A stretch of DNA of 64,000 bases from Mesodorylaimus sp. YZB2_4. Lineage: Eukaryota > Nematoda > Enoplea > Dorylaimida > Dorylaimidae. Positions 33,456-46,019 of the stretch are shown piece by piece. The notes under the pieces are model-generated. The model made no database searches, was not told where the DNA came from, and saw only the letters and a program-made list of their open reading frames with translations. Location of the stretch: assembly GCA_030248295.1 (NCBI GenBank), contig JASANH010001508.1, forward strand, positions 1,116,001 through 1,180,000. The letters run 5' to 3'. The position numbers and the translations under genes are program-made. How positions within the stretch are numbered: the stretch's first letter is position 1; each line of letters begins with the position of its first letter.

Positions 33456-36400
33456 TCAATGCAGCGTTACAAATTGCCCAATCAAATTAGCCACACCTAA
33501 GGCTACAATAGCTCCATGCATGATTACATGACACGCGTGCAGACGCCCCTCTCGCTTCAGTTGTTTCAAGTACACCAAACATGGCAATGTAAAAACATAA
33601 GCTAGACCCGTTATCGACCCAACAAACCGCAATATGACGCCCACTGACGGAAGACAAATAGCGAATATCACTCCCAAGGCAACCACCAGCACATTCAGAC
33701 CGAGCACATGTTTCAATCTAAAAAAGAAAATATGTACGCATACTGGCGCACATTCAAGCCCAATCAGGCAACCTGGCACTTACCCCGGATATGCGTTCCC
33801 AAAAAATGTGCAGAAAAACTGCACTCTGATCAGGAAGGTCAGCAGCGGATAAACCGTGAGCATTTGAAAGAGCAAAAATATACGAGCGATCGAAGTTAGA
33901 ATGTCGTTTGTGCCAAAGTTATTGAGAAAATTCTAAAAAAGAATCTTTTACTTGACTGAAAATACAGCTCAAGTCACAAGTCAAACTCTCTTATCTCATC
34001 AGCAGCCCCCCCCTAACATACTACCTTACCATACCATTTCCTGATCCCTCTCTAAAGAGTGTCCCCCTAACTTTATTGGCTCACACTGACTCCTTATCCT
34101 TAGCTTAGGCTCATCCTACTGTAGAACGTGTCGAGTTAAATGCCAAAGCCTAGAATGAAAGAGAGCCGGGCCTTTTTCAACCCCGCTACCTAGCATTTCC
34201 CAGCCTACGCTCCCGTTACCTTCACCAGCCTAGCGAAACCCCCAAAAGGCAATTTTATAACTCACGTCCGCGATGCAAGACTTGTTCATTGGGAAGCTAA
34301 TATAAAACAGAACACCGACAATACTGTACGTCAATCCGACTAGCACGTACGCATAGCTCAGGTCCCGAACCTGAAACCAAGGCCAAAGATTAATCAATTC
34401 CTTGCACGCGCACAGTCCACTCCTTACGTTGTTCTGAGGATCGCGTTGATTCTTCAAAATCGACAATATTGCATTATGAATAAAATAGGACAAAGCCAGT
34501 GTACCAGTCAACGATGGAAAAGTGCCCTTGGCCACTAAAAACCAAACATACACAACCGGTCAGACACACCCACCCAAGGGCCAACACTTACTCTCAACAT
34601 TAAATTTTCTCGCATCCATATTAACACCGCATTCGGCAACTTTTGCAGCCACGAATGCAAACAAATACAACACTGATATTGTACCTGCAACAGCAGAAAT
34701 AATCGATGCATTTACAATCAAAACAGAAAACTAATTCTCACCCAGTCCATTGAATTTTGTAAAAAATGTTGGCGATTTGAAATTCAACAAAGGGAATACC
34801 AAAATGACAAGATAGAACGGAACGGTCAGTCGCATTTGCCACATGACTCGAAATGCAGCACTAGGAGTATCGCTTTCCGATGGCGTACCAGCCGCGTGGC
34901 TGTAGCATACGGCTGCAAAAAGTCTAATTCATTAACAAACGGACGCGTAAAGCCCAACAGTATCCGAAATCTACCCCTCGGCCAAAGAGCTGCATCTGAA
35001 AGCTTCGGGGGGAGTGCATGTGTTAAACTGAGCCTGCCGAGTCAGGGAGGAAGTCAGGTGTCCAACACTCTGTTTCTGATACTGAGGTCCAAAACTCACC
35101 TTGGCACGCCAATGATCCATTATTGACCACAATCCAGTGGGTCGTATTTCCATACAAGCCATCTGAAAAGTATATCATCATAATTCAATGGCTATATGCG
35201 CCTATACCCTAAAAAACTGGACAAACTCACCATGGACGACTGCGCCAGTAAAATACAAAAAATTCGACATTAGGACCCAGTAGACAATGGTTGCGCCGAG
35301 CAGAGTAGCCAAGGAAAACAAGGCCGCGACATACTCGCCCCATTTACCAAAATAGTAACGACAAACGTCCGAGAACTCAGCTGAGTCCTTACGGTCAAAA
35401 ACACCTAAAAAACCGTTCAATTTTGACAGGGTATCTAGTCGCTAGTTTTATCCATGGTCTACGTTTCAGCGACAGAATTCATCAAAGCATCGCTACACTC
35501 GGTAGCATTAATTTCGAGGCACACAAGCAGAGGTCTGTTTGTATGTATACAGCGCTGGGGAGGGGGTGCCCAAGGCTAAAAACTACCTCAGAAAATTACC
35601 ACCTCTATACAGTGTGGCGGCAGGGGGGAGGGGGGGCAACGCCACTGGGGACTTGGTCGGCGAGAAAGTCCCCATCATCGTATTCCATACCTGCGCCTGG
35701 CTGTGCCTCATGGAAAAGGTGTAAAGCGTGCATGTTTACCACTCCTACTCCTATGATGATGGATTTACATAACAATGAGTGAACTATCACTAGTGTAACC
35801 AGCAGCATTCCTGGCGGTCGGAAGATTGATATTCTCCCCTGGCTGGTAGATGTTTCAGCTGCAGGTGTAGTCGCAAGACTCACCTTGCTCCAGTCCGTGG
35901 CCCCCCCCCCCCCCCCCCCCGAGACTCTGGTCTCTCATATCTCCCGCCGCCTGGATGCGCTGGTTACATCAACATATGGCATTATGGAACTTGATTCCGA
36001 AAAAGGAAGAATAACAAGCAAGGAGAAGTTCAATCTAAAAAAGGGAATTTCCAATTTACCTCTTGCTCTTACACGCTCTTGTAGGATCCATGTGGAGATA
36101 TGTGTCACGTGGTTAGTTTCGCCAGCTATTATCGTTCCTGCCTAGGGACCTAGGCAAATCGTGCTTACGAAAGTGGCAAGGGAGAATAAGGGTCTATTGC
36201 TCGTATAAATGATTGTGAAGTCAAACATGAAAAGTGGCCTGCACACAACGCCCCACCTTCCTGCATTTTGAAACTCGTTTGCCGGTCTCTTCTATCTCGA
36301 TTTTCAAAGACTGTTCCCATTTAGCAACCACCACATATGACTCTCCCATGCAAAGATGAGTTCAATTTTCCAAGCGGGTCATTTGAATCGAAACTCTCAA

Positions 36401-39400
36401 ACCACCAGCATATCCCACACCAGCCAACACCACCCACTCGCATACCTGTCCTAGACGGACTATCGACCACTCTATACGCAGTATAGAAAGCCAGCGCACC
36501 CACCGCCGCGATCAGAACTATACCGAGAGCGAATCCAGCCTATAACGCACAGAAAATATCATATTCTCCGACCCCGCACTATTCTATTCGCTCACCTGGT
36601 TCAAGGCCCACGGCATCGTCAGCAACGCAGTCCCCATCATCGTATTCCATATAGAAAATCTAAAAGTTAAATATTACATTTTCACCTTTTACCAAACGCG
36701 TACACATTTCTAGACTTTTGAATGGCCATTATCCAACTTTTACACAATCTAATGTAAAATATTGAACAGGACTAACAAGAACTGTGTATCCAAGTAACAG
36801 TTACGTCCTACTGAAAGGAAGACACTAAACGGAGCCCTATAATTATCTACCATGGATCAGAAGAGTACCAGGACTCAACAAAGATCATGCTGTGCATACT
36901 ATCTTCTACCACACCCCTGTGCGTCCACTGCTGTACATATTCCAAGCAACGCTTACGAGCGAACTACTAAAAATTGCATCCTCTGCATACGAGTCTTGTT
37001 TATAGACGTCATACATCTTACAAGCGCTAAAAGAAACACGCATTCCCAGAAGAAAAGCCACTTAATCTTCCCACACCACACCCACCCAACCACCACAACA
37101 CACATTTCTATACTTGCTACGCAGGCACTTGGCTGACGAAATCGCCTGGTCTCGCTCAATTATACTCTTATTCAGCGGCAAACAAATGCTACCTCACTCG
37201 AAAAATGTTGACTGCCTTTCTCATTGGGTACCGACTGACGGCCTTATTTCTATTCTACATGGCCATACGTGTTACGCCTGTTCATTCTAGAATTCGTTGC
37301 AGGACGTGCTCGCTGTAGAGAATCATATTCTGAAGCAAATATCTTCTACGAGATTCTTATAATCGCCTCCATTTCGTCTCCTTTTCAAATTTCTAGGCAC
37401 GAAGTGCAAACATAAGGGCGTGATCGAGCACATCCTCTCGGCCATACAAGGACCACCAGAAGAAGCAAGACTATGCATATTTACAGTGGCACACCCGACC
37501 AACACGGCCAGTCACAACCACAGCTTCCGTCTACGACCACGTCATCTGAAACAGGCGAGCTAGAAACGCCAATACGGCTCACCGAGAAAAATCATGCCCC
37601 TCAGGCCAACGCGACCAACGTGGAAACGGACATATTATTGCTAGAATCGACGATTGACTGGAAACATGCTCCGAAACCCGCGTCTCCATTAAGCGATTCG
37701 ACACCCATGCTAAATAGGAAACTCGAAGACCCTGCGCCTCTCATAAGCCGCGACGATTCGCACGAAACAATGCGACTACGTTTTAAGTCCCCTTTGCCGT
37801 GTCGATGGCTCGCAAATGTTCGACTTCAGTGGCGAATTATATTCTATATAATCGTAGGATTAGCCGTCCTAATACTCCTCTACGCCGCCATGAATCGAGA
37901 CACGCTATCGTCGAGCAGACTCGACGAAATAGGACGAATTGGTCAAGACAAAGATGGCAGTGGAAGGCCAGTGGTCAAAGTCAAAATCGACGTATACATG
38001 GAAAGCCAATGTCCAGACACGGCTGATTTCCTGGACACTCAATTGATGCCTACATGGAATGAGCTCAAAGAATATATGAACCTTAAAGTGTTCCCATTTG
38101 GCAAGGCCCGTTGGTCCAAACAAGGAGATGACGACTATTCCTTCCAATGCCAACACGGTCGAAACGAATGCTTGGTCAACCAACTCATGTGCTGCGGCAT
38201 CGACCGACTCAAAACTACTGCCTTATACCTGCCTTACTTGGTGTGCCTCCAAATGACGTCATTCGGCGACGAGGACGAGAAGAAATGCGCCCAACAGGCT
38301 CGCATTGCACCGCAGGAAATGCAAGACTGCGCCAACAGCAAGAAAGGACGACAATTGCACTACCAAATGGGCAACCTGACTAAATCCCTAACCCCTCCCT
38401 TATACTTCGTCCCATGGGTCATAGTTGATGGAAAACGTGAGTCCTCTGCCATTATGGATTTGAAAGCTGTCATTTGCAGGAAACTACTCTTGGTTGGCAT
38501 CAAACCAGCAACGTGCGAAGCACTAAATCGAGCGCCGACAACATTTTCTAGCGCTCACTAATATTGCTAGGTTATGCTTAACAGCTGTTAAACTGCTATA
38601 AACGTTCTTTTTTAAAGAATTTATCCATTAATTTATGAAGTTAAAATTCGTTTCAACGACTAAGAAATTTTTTGTCGCTAGTCAATCACTTTGTTCTTTG
38701 CCTTTATTGCTATCTAACCTATCTCGTAGAATAAAGACCGCCAAGGTAAAAGGCTGGATAAATACTGTACTTACACTGTAACTAAACTTCCTTGTTTTGG
38801 TCCAAGTTCTTCGAATGGAATAATCGAAAAGAAATTGATCGGAACTACGTGAGTCGGCATGGTCTAAAGAGTGCATAAATGCAGAAAACGTCAAAAAATA
38901 CTTGAATTCTTGAATTCTTTACCAAAATGCTATCGCTACGCGGATCGAGGCGACTGTAATAACGGTAACGAGCATCCAAGGCATCATGTTCAGTCGGAGT
39001 ATGTCTTGGATTTGGGTGCGATTGGGGACCAGCTCCATTCTGATTGTTCTCGTCATCGATGATGTTCACTCTCACATTTCCGCGGCGATAGTGGAAAGGT
39101 TGACGCTGCCTAAAAAAAAATAGGGTCTACATACGTATTCCTATGTATTATACAGTACCATACACAACGAGATATGTAGCCCCAGCCTGAATAAGACATT
39201 AGAAAACGCACGAGACATTGCAAATATTTTCTACACACAAAGAAAACTCAAGAACAGAATAAAATGGACGGATTACCGACACAAGTCCAAAAAAACTAAG
39301 GAATTCAGCAAAACCTGGCTTACGATTGTCCTCCAAGAGAGGCTTCGGACGAACCACTTTGAATAGGCCTAAATGCTGCCGGATCCACTCTTTCCGCTGT

Positions 39401-39436
39401 AGTTTGATCTCGAGATGACAAGTTGTTCGAAGACAT
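33456..39436 (-). CDS. SLC38A9: SLC38A9-like lysosomal amino-acid transporter
   Basis: This is an orthologue of SLC38A9, the lysosomal arginine-gated amino-acid transporter that signals to Rag-Ragulator and mTORC1. Thirteen exons on the minus strand (about 39436-39324, 39109-38923, 38863-38775, 36659-36596, 36539-36446, 35404-35231, 35162-35100, 34912-34742, 34684-34592, 34534-34428, 34370-34266, 33932-33784, 33717-33456) join in phase to 556 residues; human is 561. Diagnostic words are YRYYSRLDP and THVVP in the cytosolic N terminus, [20 protein letters not shown] in TM1, [82 protein letters not shown] and the C-terminal [10 protein letters not shown]. The luminal loop has NTTHW and NNGS glycosylation sites. 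The intron 38774-36660 hosts the GILT gene on the opposite strand. Confidence 0.95.
35667..35690 (+). repeat. Stray copy of SLC38A9 exon 4 sequence inside intron 5
   Basis: AGTCCCCATCATCGTATTCC and the bases just after it are identical to 36630-36652, which lies in the SLC38A9 exon encoding WNTMMGT. About 23 bp are exact, in the same orientation and about 960 bp away, with no surrounding exon similarity. Confidence 0.6.
35905..35990 (-). repeat. Fragment of repeat family 2 with adjacent poly-C run
   Basis: It shares the TCTCATATCTCC...GGATGCGCTGGTTA block with 29700-29760 and, inverted, 1101-1165. A run of about 20 C (35901-35920) sits at its edge. It lies in an SLC38A9 intron. Confidence 0.55.
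37473..38526 (+). CDS. GILT-like (gamma-interferon-inducible lysosomal thiol reductase family) protein, type II membrane form
   Basis: Two exons (37473-38436, 38480-38526) join in phase to 336 residues. The 46-nt intron is bounded by GTGAG and TGCAG. The N-terminal cytosolic part of about 125 residues is Ser/Thr/Pro-rich. A single helix ([20 protein letters not shown]) follows, then the GILT domain: [22 protein letters not shown] and the family signature [16 protein letters not shown], then PWVIVDGK. Known GILTs use a CxxC active site; here it is CPDT, so the second cysteine is a threonine and classical disulfide exchange is doubtful. Vertebrate GILT is a soluble secreted precursor; a membrane-anchored form with a long cytosolic head is unusual. 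The gene lies wholly inside an SLC38A9 intron on the other strand; both families act in lysosomes. Confidence 0.87.
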
Positions 39437-40390
39437 TTTTCAGGTTTGGTTTTAATTGGCACCTAATACTATATACTGTATTTTCACCAAATCCAGGACC
39501 TATAGAAGAGAGCATACACGCTTTGCACTTGCGCTTAGCAAGAGTTTGGCGCTTTTAGCAGACATTTCTTAATACCTATTCCAAGGCGCGCGGATTTTAA
39601 CGTTTGAACTGCTGCTTCTCATAATTGAATTTTAGATATTATCCAGCGTAAGACTGATTATATGCTCTTTTTCTCCTCCATAGGATATGATTGCATATTA
39701 CACTTCTAAAAATGTCATTTTTACTTTGCAGAATCGGATATCAGGTCATTTTTGGAGGTTTTTTAAAAAAACATTTGAAAACATTTTAAAGGACGGCATA
39801 GTGCATTGTTAAAGCAGAGGGCGGGCTAATGGTGAGAGTGTTGTTTGACGCACTCGCCATCAGTAAGCAAATGAGCAGGATGAAGAAGGCCACGTTCTGC
39901 TCTTCGATGTCCAAGTGACGAAATTTAGGAAGCTTGGCTCTCCTTCGAGTCGTCTAAGATTATTCTACGCAAATCTTTCGGCAGTATAAACGTCAGTGGT
40001 GGATGCTTGTGCCGAGCTAAGGGATGCTGTCGGCTGTTCCAGGGGAGTAGGATGGCAGCTGCTGCCAAATTCGCAATCGAGCAGTGAGTAAGCAGAAGTT
40101 TTCGCCTAGTAGCTGGAGAGAAAGAATAGAAGGAGGGTGGCTAAAGTTACCTGTAGCTCGAGGGCACGATTCTCGCGACTCTTTCTTTTCTCGCCAAGAG
40201 CGTATCGAAGTTTCCAAGGGCAAGTGCATTGGACCACGTTTTATAATTTCATTCTTTCTGTTACATTGAAACAGCTGATACTTGGAGAATAGTAAGCTAT
40301 GCTTGTGCATGTGCCCGTCCTTCATGTTATGCAATATGATGTTTTTTAGTGGCACCCCTCGTGAGCCGGGACGGATGCTGTTTTGATCTT
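39437..40390. other. Divergent spacer between SLC38A9 (-) and the four-pass membrane protein (+)
   Basis: It presumably contains both promoters. Open frames at 40017-40355 on either strand show no family motif. No repeat is recognised. Confidence 0.35.
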
Positions 40391-41847
40391 ATGCATATCA
40401 AAACAGCTACCTACATCGTCGGGGCCGTGGAATTAACGTGTGCTATCCTTAGCGTTATCATTGCTATACTCAGTTTGGCCGAGGTTGATCAGAGGCTATC
40501 GTGGACCGGAAAGTAAGTTGGATCGGTGTGCTGGCAGTCTTCTGCAATGGTAGGCGCCCACTGTCATCGTTCGGCCTGGAATGATCAGGAGCTGATAAGG
40601 ACTTGTGCATGTGTTGTATATGTTTCTCAGAATGACTGATCTTTTGCCAGATTATTGCAACAATGATCCATCACAGGAATTCTGTCAGGGCACAATATTT
40701 ACCAAGGGGCCTGTGCAACACGCGCCCATCACCTTGCGAGTCTACACGCCTGACACCCGTAGGGAATCGCAATGAGGGATGGTGGAGGTGATGCCGCGGA
40801 ATTTTCCGCACTCCGCATAAAATCACTCACAACAGCAGTCTTGACTTCTAGGTCAAAGGCTGGTGAAGCATCAGCTGACAGTTCGAGTCCAACTTGTGCT
40901 TATCGTTTGGCACTCTGCGCCGCCTTTTTAGCTGGGTCTTCATTATTGGTGGAAGCTTCTGACAACTAATCCTCTGCTCTGAGAATGTCTCTGGGGAACC
41001 GACCTGTCCAGCATTTTGCACCTCGATGATGCCCAGGACAGCAACTAAGTCTCCGACCTAGTCCCTGGCCAAAACATCACCCTGATGGGTTAGATTGCTA
41101 GCTCATCAGTCCAGAGGATTGGTTCCAGTCGAGCTTCTACACTACGCCCAGAACGGATGAACAGTACTTGTCGGACTATCACGTCTTTTACTTGCGCACC
41201 GCACCTGGCATAACGGGCACAACTCTGGCTGCCCGTGAACGGAGCGCGCCTTAACCTAAACAAGGTTAATTTGCATCAACCCTTTTATCATTATCTAGCC
41301 TTCTTTTCCTCCTCCTGATCCTGATACTGAAGCTGGTAGGGCGGTCCATATATACACTGTAATCTGGGTCCGCATTCCTGGAGGGAGTAACCAATGAGGG
41401 TTATGCACCACGCCAAAAACCCAGGACAGCCAGCATTGTCCACAAGGATGACACTCCCAACTGCTGGCTCTGTGCAGTGGATCGATTGCCAGAGGAGCCT
41501 GATTATCAACACCATACCAATTACACACTGCACGTGGTAGCCTGTCTAACCGACTGTTCTTGTTTGTGTTCAGGATCATGGTTGCCACGTGGATGGGAGT
41601 ATTTATCTTATTTATCCTGTGCACCATCATGCTCTTCTATGGCCTGCTCTACAACAAGCCGACCTGGGTCAGGGTGCACTTAATCGCGAGCATCATCCTA
41701 CTCGTCTTCGTTCTGGTCTACTCGATTTGGGTGGCCGTGTATCAGATGTGGTGGCATTTCATCTTCTACGTCATCTTCTTCTTCGAATTGCTGTTCTTGA
41801 TGTTCGTCGAGTATCGATGCTACAGATACATGAGGAAGTTCACTTAG
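40391..41847 (+). CDS. Small four-transmembrane protein, family not recognised
   Basis: Two exons (40391-40512 and 41574-41847) join in phase to 131 residues. Four hydrophobic helices are visible: TYIVGAVELTCAILSVIIAI in exon 1; and WMGVFILFILCTIMLFYGLL, VHLIASIILLVFVLVYSIWV and WHFIFYVIFFFELLFLMFVE in exon 2. A Tyr/Arg-rich C terminus (YRCYRYMRKFT) follows. Size and topology recall LAPTM-like or MARVEL-like tetraspans, but I see no diagnostic motif. The 1.06-kb intron has no recognised content. Confidence 0.7.
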
Positions 41848-44800
41848 ATGCGAGTCGACGAGCAAACGATTATCAGGTTCAATACTTTAATTATTCGAAT
41901 CTGAATGACAGTATTTCGATTCTGTTTCTGTATTGCTATGCTGCCTAGTTTTATGCTGTCCGTAGAATTATATATTGCACCCTTATTTGGAATATTTCCA
42001 CTTTTATTTTGCAAGAAATCGTTGTCTGCTCGTTACAGTAGATCGGACTCAGAACTGTCATGCTGAGCTTTATAAAGGGCACAGGGTTAGCTGGTGCCTT
42101 GCGGCAAGGCGTAGGAGGGACATTGGCTGTGGGTCACACTATGCAACCGTCGGTAGCGGGCGTGCAGTAGGGAGGAATGCGACCGACCAAAGACGGTGGA
42201 ACAAAAACTCCGACTGAAGCGTGTGACTTCCAATCCTTCTACGGGTGGGATAGCCTACACGGGTCTCTGCAGGCTCGAATCACTCACTGCGCGATCCCAA
42301 TAGACAGATAATATCGGTTTACCGCCGACTAGAGGACACCTCCAGGACAGATTTATCGTATGCGAATACACGAGCAAGGAAATGGAAGAAGGAGAAGGAA
42401 GCCGAACACTAGTAGCCAGACGCGGCCGTACTAGATCAAGTCACCTACGTGGACTGAGGACTTCGAAACCGCACCGTATCAGGAGGGCTGACGACCTATA
42501 GAGCCAGTGCAGAGAGATACTGGTTCGGTTGGCTCTACAATCTGCTTCGTTGCAGGACGTCTTCGATTAGTTGGCCCTGACAGCTCTGGTCAGCTCGAGG
42601 CTGTTCTGTTTCTCTTCCTGTTTTTACCACGTCACCAAGCACACAGCGCACTCGAGGGTGAAGGGACACATTATACAAGATTGGGCCGCTAGTCGAACAC
42701 TCGCCCCTAACTGCGCACCAGGCGTGAGAGGCAGACGTCTCATCCAGGCCCTCAGGCGTCTCAGGCCAAGAGCCGGCTCTGCATGCAGGGTGGCATACCG
42801 AACGGACTGAAGAATTTCCAGTAGATTTGACGGATCCTGATGCCAGCCGAGTATGCCCATGAATAGTGCAAGAGCAGAGAGAGAGCAATGAAAATGAGCG
42901 GTAGTGGTTAAGTCATCCGTAAATGCCATTGAACACCAGCTCGTAATATTTAAAGGATTCTGTTACGGCACAACGGCACAACAGGCGCAACTCACTCTAC
43001 GACTGGGTTATCTGCCAGGCTTCGATTTTTTAGTCCACAGGACTCCGCATCAGCCAGCAAACAGCTCAAAAGCGCACTTCAGGAGGTCATAACACTCACT
43101 ATCAGCATCGATCGATCGATCGATCTATATCATCACGTCTCAGGGCGACCAGGACCTTACCTATGCGTTCGGGGGCTTTCAGCAAGCATCGTGAAGCCGA
43201 CTGTCCCACTTCCTTCCGCATGGTCTTCGGCAAAGGTAGACGAAAGCCTCTTTAACTCCTCCAACACCCCTCTCAACTTTGTCCCCAGTCCAACGTAATA
43301 CCCTTGGTGCGGATGGTTGCTCATGTAGTGTAAATAAAAGAGACAAGTTCAATCGAAGGACCATAGACAAAGAGAGTGCCTGCATTGGGATCCCAAAGCT
43401 CCAAACGGCAGTTGACTCACAGCTGCAATACTTTAGGATGCCCAACAGGCGCGGCACTTCACCCTGATTCGACCAGTCGAACGACGTTCTCGAGATCCAG
43501 CTCGAACAAACTGTGACCTCAGTTCTGTGCTCAGCTCCAACTCTGACAGGATTTAAAACGATTCGTCTTGCGGCTACATTTTTTACACCTCGTGATATGA
43601 CCTCGACCTCGACTGATCGATTTTCTCACCTGAACCCTGAATGCGTGATTGGTTGGAGAAATACCTGGCCGCTAAATTCAATGGCGCTAAGGCCACAATT
43701 CAAAATGTGAGGCGCGAGCTCCAGAAAACAGCAACCAGACTATTATCAGTCTAGACTGCTTGGACAGTGGACGTAAAGGATCTTCTGTCTGACATTACCT
43801 TATCTGAACACGTACCACTTCGCATTCCAGTCCAACCGGCTTGAACCATAAGCCATGTACAGTGTGGGTCGCAGCTCTTGATGAGGGGAACAGCCAGCAG
43901 GGTATGCGTCTGCTGTCATGACTCTGCTAAGCTTACATAGATAAGGGATCGTTTTTCAGACGAAACCTCTGATGTTATCCGCCGACTGCGTGAAGCAATA
44001 AAATCGAATCGGCACAGGATGATGAAAGAGCAGGTACTGCTCCTGATTGACAATGAGCCAGTCCACAAAGCGCGCGTTACTCAGGCTGATATCGATGAAT
44101 AGGGGCTCAAAAAAATTGCTCATCCAGCATACAGTCCGTAACTGGCGCCCAGCGATTAGGTACGTTGTCGGAAAACCAAAAAAGTTTATGGAAGAAAGAT
44201 TTTCGAGTGATGAGGAAGAAAAAACCAGAAGAAGCAGTTTTTTTAGTGGTGTGAGAAATCCTTCTTTTTATCGGGTACAGTATGCCCGCGTTTCACTAAC
44301 GTTTAAACAAGTGCATTGGTTCAGGGGAGATCATTTCGAATAAGTGAGAGCATGTGAGAGCGTAATATTACATATCTGTAAAAAAGTCAACGTTAGGAAC
44401 TGAAATCCTTGGCCTATCCTAGGGAATACTAGGCAGGACAAACCAGTGGAATGTCTTAGCCCGTACATAGCCCATGACATCTCGAGTATCATTTATTTCT
44501 CCAACCACACACAGGGGCCGTTTAGGCTCTTAATTCAGAGGACGGCCGCACCTGTCAGTCCTGACGGAGGTTCTGATGGTCCTAAACCCTAAATAGTTTA
44601 GAGTGCAATTCAGACCAGGAACTTGATACGCGTCACCGCCCAGTTCCTGCCGACCAAACCAGTCACTCAGCCTCGATCTCGCTTGTTGCTGCATGTCTTG
44701 GCCTGACCTAGGAGAGGGAGACCAATCCTCTGAACCAGTGCACTGATATGTGCAGATAAGGTATTCACGCCTATTACACAGATGTATGTAGAACACTGTA

Positions 44801-45865
44801 TGCTGACCTCACGAGGTGGCATGTCATCCAGACTAGCACTATGAATGAGCTATTTTAGGAACTTTTGCTGCAGCATCATTGACAGCCACCGCAGCAACAG
44901 TCAAGATCTATACAGGGGAGGCTGTGCGTGAGGTGTTTGTCATCCATTCTGGTAGATCCAGGGGAAAACGAAGTTTTTGGCTCTTTGCCCGCGGCCTAGG
45001 GGCCTGTTATTCTCTCTATTTATAGGATGTATTTTACCACCCAGAATATATTCCAGGTGAGAGCGCCACTCAACGATGTCGGTAGTTCTAACTAGTTCAT
45101 GCGCCATGAGGAGCACCCCGATTCGAGAGTTTCAAGGTGAGTCGTGTGATACCCTCCCCGTCTATGGATCGGGATACCTACACGCGTACGTAGGTTCGAA
45201 TCTACCCTGCGCGGTCCCTACCGAAACGGACACTAATATAGATAGACCTTTATTATGCCGACAGGCGGACACCTCTACGCTGGTACAATCAACCAAGTGA
45301 AGATCACTGATAGGAAGGGCAGCTGGGGGTGAGACCCAACCGCATCGATCGACGCGTAGATGACGACTGCCGAGCAGTATAGGCGGGCCGATCCGGGCGC
45401 TGTACATAGATGAACCAGTCACGGTTAGATCTGGGCCCCTGGGCTCGCTCGGCTCTCATCAAAGAGGCTTATGGAAGTAAACACTTTGTGCACGAGACAC
45501 ATGTGCCGCCGGGCGGTCTGCACCGAATGGGAGTAAACCCCCGTCAAGAGATTAGGGTTGCACTTCTCCCTCCGCCAATTGAGCGTGACCCCACGCTCCT
45601 TCTAGACCAGCTACTCGGAGCCGGAGTGGAGGAAAGTGGGAGCGCCAATTGCGATCAGGGAAAGAATTTAGACACCTGATCTGCCGGCCTTCCATTGAGC
45701 AACCGGATCAAAAAGAGCCTCAGATCGGATGGCACACAGACAAGAAATAGGTGCGCCCGTGCCATAGAGACGAGACTTCTTTGCGGTGTGACCAGCTGAT
45801 AAGAGGGGCACATTGAACAAACGCACATAGCGTATACCCCTATATGACATTCAATGCTCAGGACA
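41848..45865. other. Gene-poor stretch with old repeat relics
   Basis: 42640-42780 is a diverged minus-strand SINE family 1 copy (CACCAAGCACACAGCGCACTC and a shared GCGTGAGAGGCAGACG segment). 45160-45240 (GGTTCGAATCTACCCTGCGC) and 42250-42300 share a B-box-like motif and may be a third tRNA-like repeat. 43110-43130 is an (ATCG)n run. I find no supported gene. Confidence 0.4.
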
Positions 45866-46019
45866 CCTAAACCCGCAAGGGCGGATATCTCATGAATCCT
45901 AAACCCGCAAGGGCGGATATCTCATGAATCCTAAGCCCGCAAGGGCGGATATCTCATGAATCCTAAACCCGCAAGGGCGGATATCTCATGAATCCTAAGC
46001 CCGCAAGAGCGGATATCTC
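45866..46019 (+). repeat. 32-bp tandem repeat, about 4.8 copies
   Basis: Units start at 45866, 45898, 45930, 45962 and 45994. Each begins CCTAAACCCGCAAGGGCGGA and ends ATCTCATGAAT. The units are nearly identical, alternating AAACCC/AAGCCC, and the last is truncated and runs into a C-rich stretch. CCCGCAAGGGCGG inside each unit is partly palindromic. Confidence 0.92.

Noticed and set aside
21976-39436. A functional TOR gene cluster (PRR5-like TORC2 subunit and SLC38A9 mTORC1 sensor within 18 kb)
   Set aside because: The two belong to different TOR complexes, are on opposite strands and are separated by unrelated genes; chance proximity is the simpler reading.
43105-43130. (ATCG)n palindromic run as a possible regulatory site
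   Set aside because: It is a simple microsatellite with no gene nearby.
45866-46019. Evenly spaced direct repeats that might suggest a CRISPR array
   Set aside because: The 32-bp units are contiguous with no spacers, and the window is eukaryotic. It is a minisatellite.
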